The notes under the pieces were generated by a model. That model ran no database searches. It saw only the letters and a program-made list of their open reading frames with translations, and was not told the DNA's origin. The translations under genes and the position numbers were made by a program. Shown here piece by piece: positions 5,850-7,042 of a stretch of 7,042 bases of DNA (within the stretch, counting starts at the first letter, position 1; every line of letters starts with the position of its first letter). Source of the DNA: an uncultured Bacteroides sp. (lineage in GTDB: Bacteria > Bacteroidota > Bacteroidia > Bacteroidales > Bacteroidaceae). Where the stretch lies: NCBI GenBank assembly GCA_900546355.1, contig URCM01000126.1:1-7042 (forward strand), in the 5' to 3' direction.

Positions 5850-6953
5850 ATGAGTTTACAATGTGGCATCGTAGGTTTGCCGAATGTGGGCAAATCGACG
5901 CTTTTCAATTGCTTATCGAACGCAAAGGCTCAGGCAGCCAATTTCCCTTTCTGTACCATCGAACCGAATGTGGGTGTAATTACCGTGCCCGACGAACGCC
6001 TTAACAAACTGGCGGAACTGGTTCATCCGGGACGCATCGTGCCTACTACGGTAGAGATTGTGGACATCGCCGGACTGGTGAAAGGCGCAAGCAAGGGTGA
6101 AGGATTAGGTAATAAGTTCTTGGCGAATATCCGTGAGACGGATGCCATCATCCATGTGTTACGTTGCTTTGACGATGAAAACGTGACGCACGTAGACGGT
6201 ACGGTGAATCCGGTACGCGACAAGGAGATTATTGATACAGAGCTTCAACTGAAGGATTTGGAAACCATTGAGAGCCGTATCCAGCGCGTGCAGAAACAAG
6301 CGCAGACGGGAGGCGATAAGGTGGCAAAGCAGACTTACGAAGTATTAGTGCGCTACAAAGAAGCCTTGGAACAAGGAAAATCGGCACGCACGGTGCAATT
6401 CGAATCGAAAGACGAACAGAAGATAGCGCACGACCTTTTCCTGCTGACTTCGAAACCAGTGATGTACGTATGCAACGTAGACGAAGCCAGTGCCGTAACG
6501 GGCAACAAATATGTAGAACAGGTACGCGAAGCCGTAAAGGACGAAAATGCCGAAATATTGGTAGTAGCAGCCAAGACCGAAGCCGACATCGCCGAACTGG
6601 AGACGTATGAAGACCGCCAGATGTTCCTGCAAGAAGTGGGACTGGAAGAATCGGGCGTGAACCGCCTCATCAAGTCAGCATACAAGCTCTTGAACCTGGA
6701 AACATTCATCACCGCGGGCGAAATGGAAGTCAAGGCATGGACATACCACAAGGGATGGAAAGCCCCGCAATGTGCCGGTGTCATCCACACCGATTTCGAG
6801 AAAGGCTTTATCCGTGCCGAGGTAATCAAGTATGAAGACTATATCAAATATGGAAGCGAAGCCGCCGTGCGCGAAGCAGGCAAGCTGAACGTAGAAGGCA
6901 AAGACTACGTAGTGCAGGACGGCGACATCATGCACTTCCGTTTCAATGTGTAA
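5850..6953 (+). CDS. ychF: Ribosome-associated Obg-family ATPase YchF/OLA1
   Basis: A 367-aa cytosolic P-loop protein of the Obg family that binds ribosomes and hydrolyses ATP; in other bacteria it acts in stress responses and translation. The length and start are normal for the family. Visible motifs are G1 GLPNVGKST (9-17), switch I region [10 protein letters not shown] (31-40), G3 DIAGL (72-76), and the noncanonical G4 NVDE (209-212), whose Glu in place of Asp explains ATP rather than GTP preference. His114 corresponds to the catalytic His114 of E. coli YchF. A helical coiled region (about 125-200) is followed by a C-terminal TGS domain (about 281-364) ending in DGDIMHFRF. It has its own promoter, which is nearly identical to that of the cassette upstream. 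Nothing suggests damage or transfer in the gene itself. Ribosome association is family knowledge. Confidence 0.98.
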   Translation: MSLQCGIVGLPNVGKSTLFNCLSNAKAQAANFPFCTIEPNVGVITVPDERLNKLAELVHPGRIVPTTVEIVDIAGLVKGASKGEGLGNKFLANIRETDAIIHVLRCFDDENVTHVDGTVNPVRDKEIIDTELQLKDLETIESRIQRVQKQAQTGGDKVAKQTYEVLVRYKEALEQGKSARTVQFESKDEQKIAHDLFLLTSKPVMYVCNVDEASAVTGNKYVEQVREAVKDENAEILVVAAKTEADIAELETYEDRQMFLQEVGLEESGVNRLIKSAYKLLNLETFITAGEMEVKAWTYHKGWKAPQCAGVIHTDFEKGFIRAEVIKYEDYIKYGSEAAVREAGKLNVEGKDYVVQDGDIMHFRFNV

Positions 6954-6964
6954 TCCGTTTTCAC

Positions 6965-6981
6965 CACAGATTACACAGATT
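6965..6981 (+). repeat. Short CACAGATT tandem repeat after ychF
   Basis: CACAGATT occurs at 6965-6972 and 6974-6981, a 9-bp period, followed by a T-run to 6984. I recall similar CACAGATTACACAGATT strings in Bacteroides intergenic regions, but this was not checked. It begins 12 nt after the ychF stop. Confidence 0.5.
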
Positions 6982-6991
6982 TTTCTATTTA

Positions 6992-7012
6992 TTTAGAAGC
7001 TGTTTTGAATTT
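6992..7012 (+). repeat. 21-nt dispersed repeat, copy 2 (3' of ychF)
   Basis: Identical over 21 nt to the minus strand of 76-96. It starts 38 nt past the ychF stop, in gene sense. The sequence after it (7013-7042) differs from that after copy 1, so the shared unit ends at or near 7012. No terminator hairpin is visible between the ychF stop and the end of the window. Confidence 0.7.
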
Positions 7013-7042
7013 ATCGTGCGATGATTTGGGATGAGTTTTTGA

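Overview
The window looks like chromosomal DNA of a gut-type Bacteroidales, most likely Bacteroides, Phocaeicola or a close relative. Three things point there. No gene has a clear Shine-Dalgarno sequence. Most genes are preceded by the Bacteroidota -7 box TAnnTTTG. One gene belongs to a small secreted-protein family (DUF3836-like) that I know mainly from Bacteroides. The genus is inferred from these features and was not searched.

Layout, left to right. Positions 1-147 are the 3' flank of a minus-strand gene and carry a 21-nt repeat. Positions 148-1122 (minus) encode a long-chain polyprenyl diphosphate synthase, probably for the menaquinone side chain. A 94-bp divergent intergenic region separates it from polA (1217-3988, plus), a full-length DNA polymerase I in which the 5' nuclease, proofreading exonuclease and polymerase residues all appear intact. 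Its interdomain linker carries a possible sliding-clamp-binding peptide. A 152-bp gap with a strong inverted repeat and a near-consensus promoter leads to a small secreted DUF3836-like protein (4141-4527), which ends in a textbook intrinsic terminator (4572-4604).

The 320 bp after that terminator contain four 22-bp repeat units (4730-4817) bounded by an 18-bp perfect inverted repeat, and then a promoter. That promoter drives a two-gene cassette: a 71-aa charged helical protein (4925-5140) overlapping by 14 bp a 202-aa zeta-toxin-like P-loop kinase (5127-5735). The pair has the layout of a toxin-antitoxin operon. The next gene is ychF (5850-6953), a universal ribosome-associated Obg-family ATPase with its own promoter.

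The most unusual observations concern repeats. The promoters of the cassette and of ychF share 28 of 31 bases and sit exactly 900 bp apart, so the cassette is bracketed by a promoter-like direct repeat. The 21-nt repeat downstream of the polyprenyl synthase gene recurs identically downstream of ychF, in the same orientation relative to the gene. The housekeeping genes (prenyl synthase, polA, ychF) are not functionally linked to one another. The variable part of the window is the segment from about 3989 to 5800.
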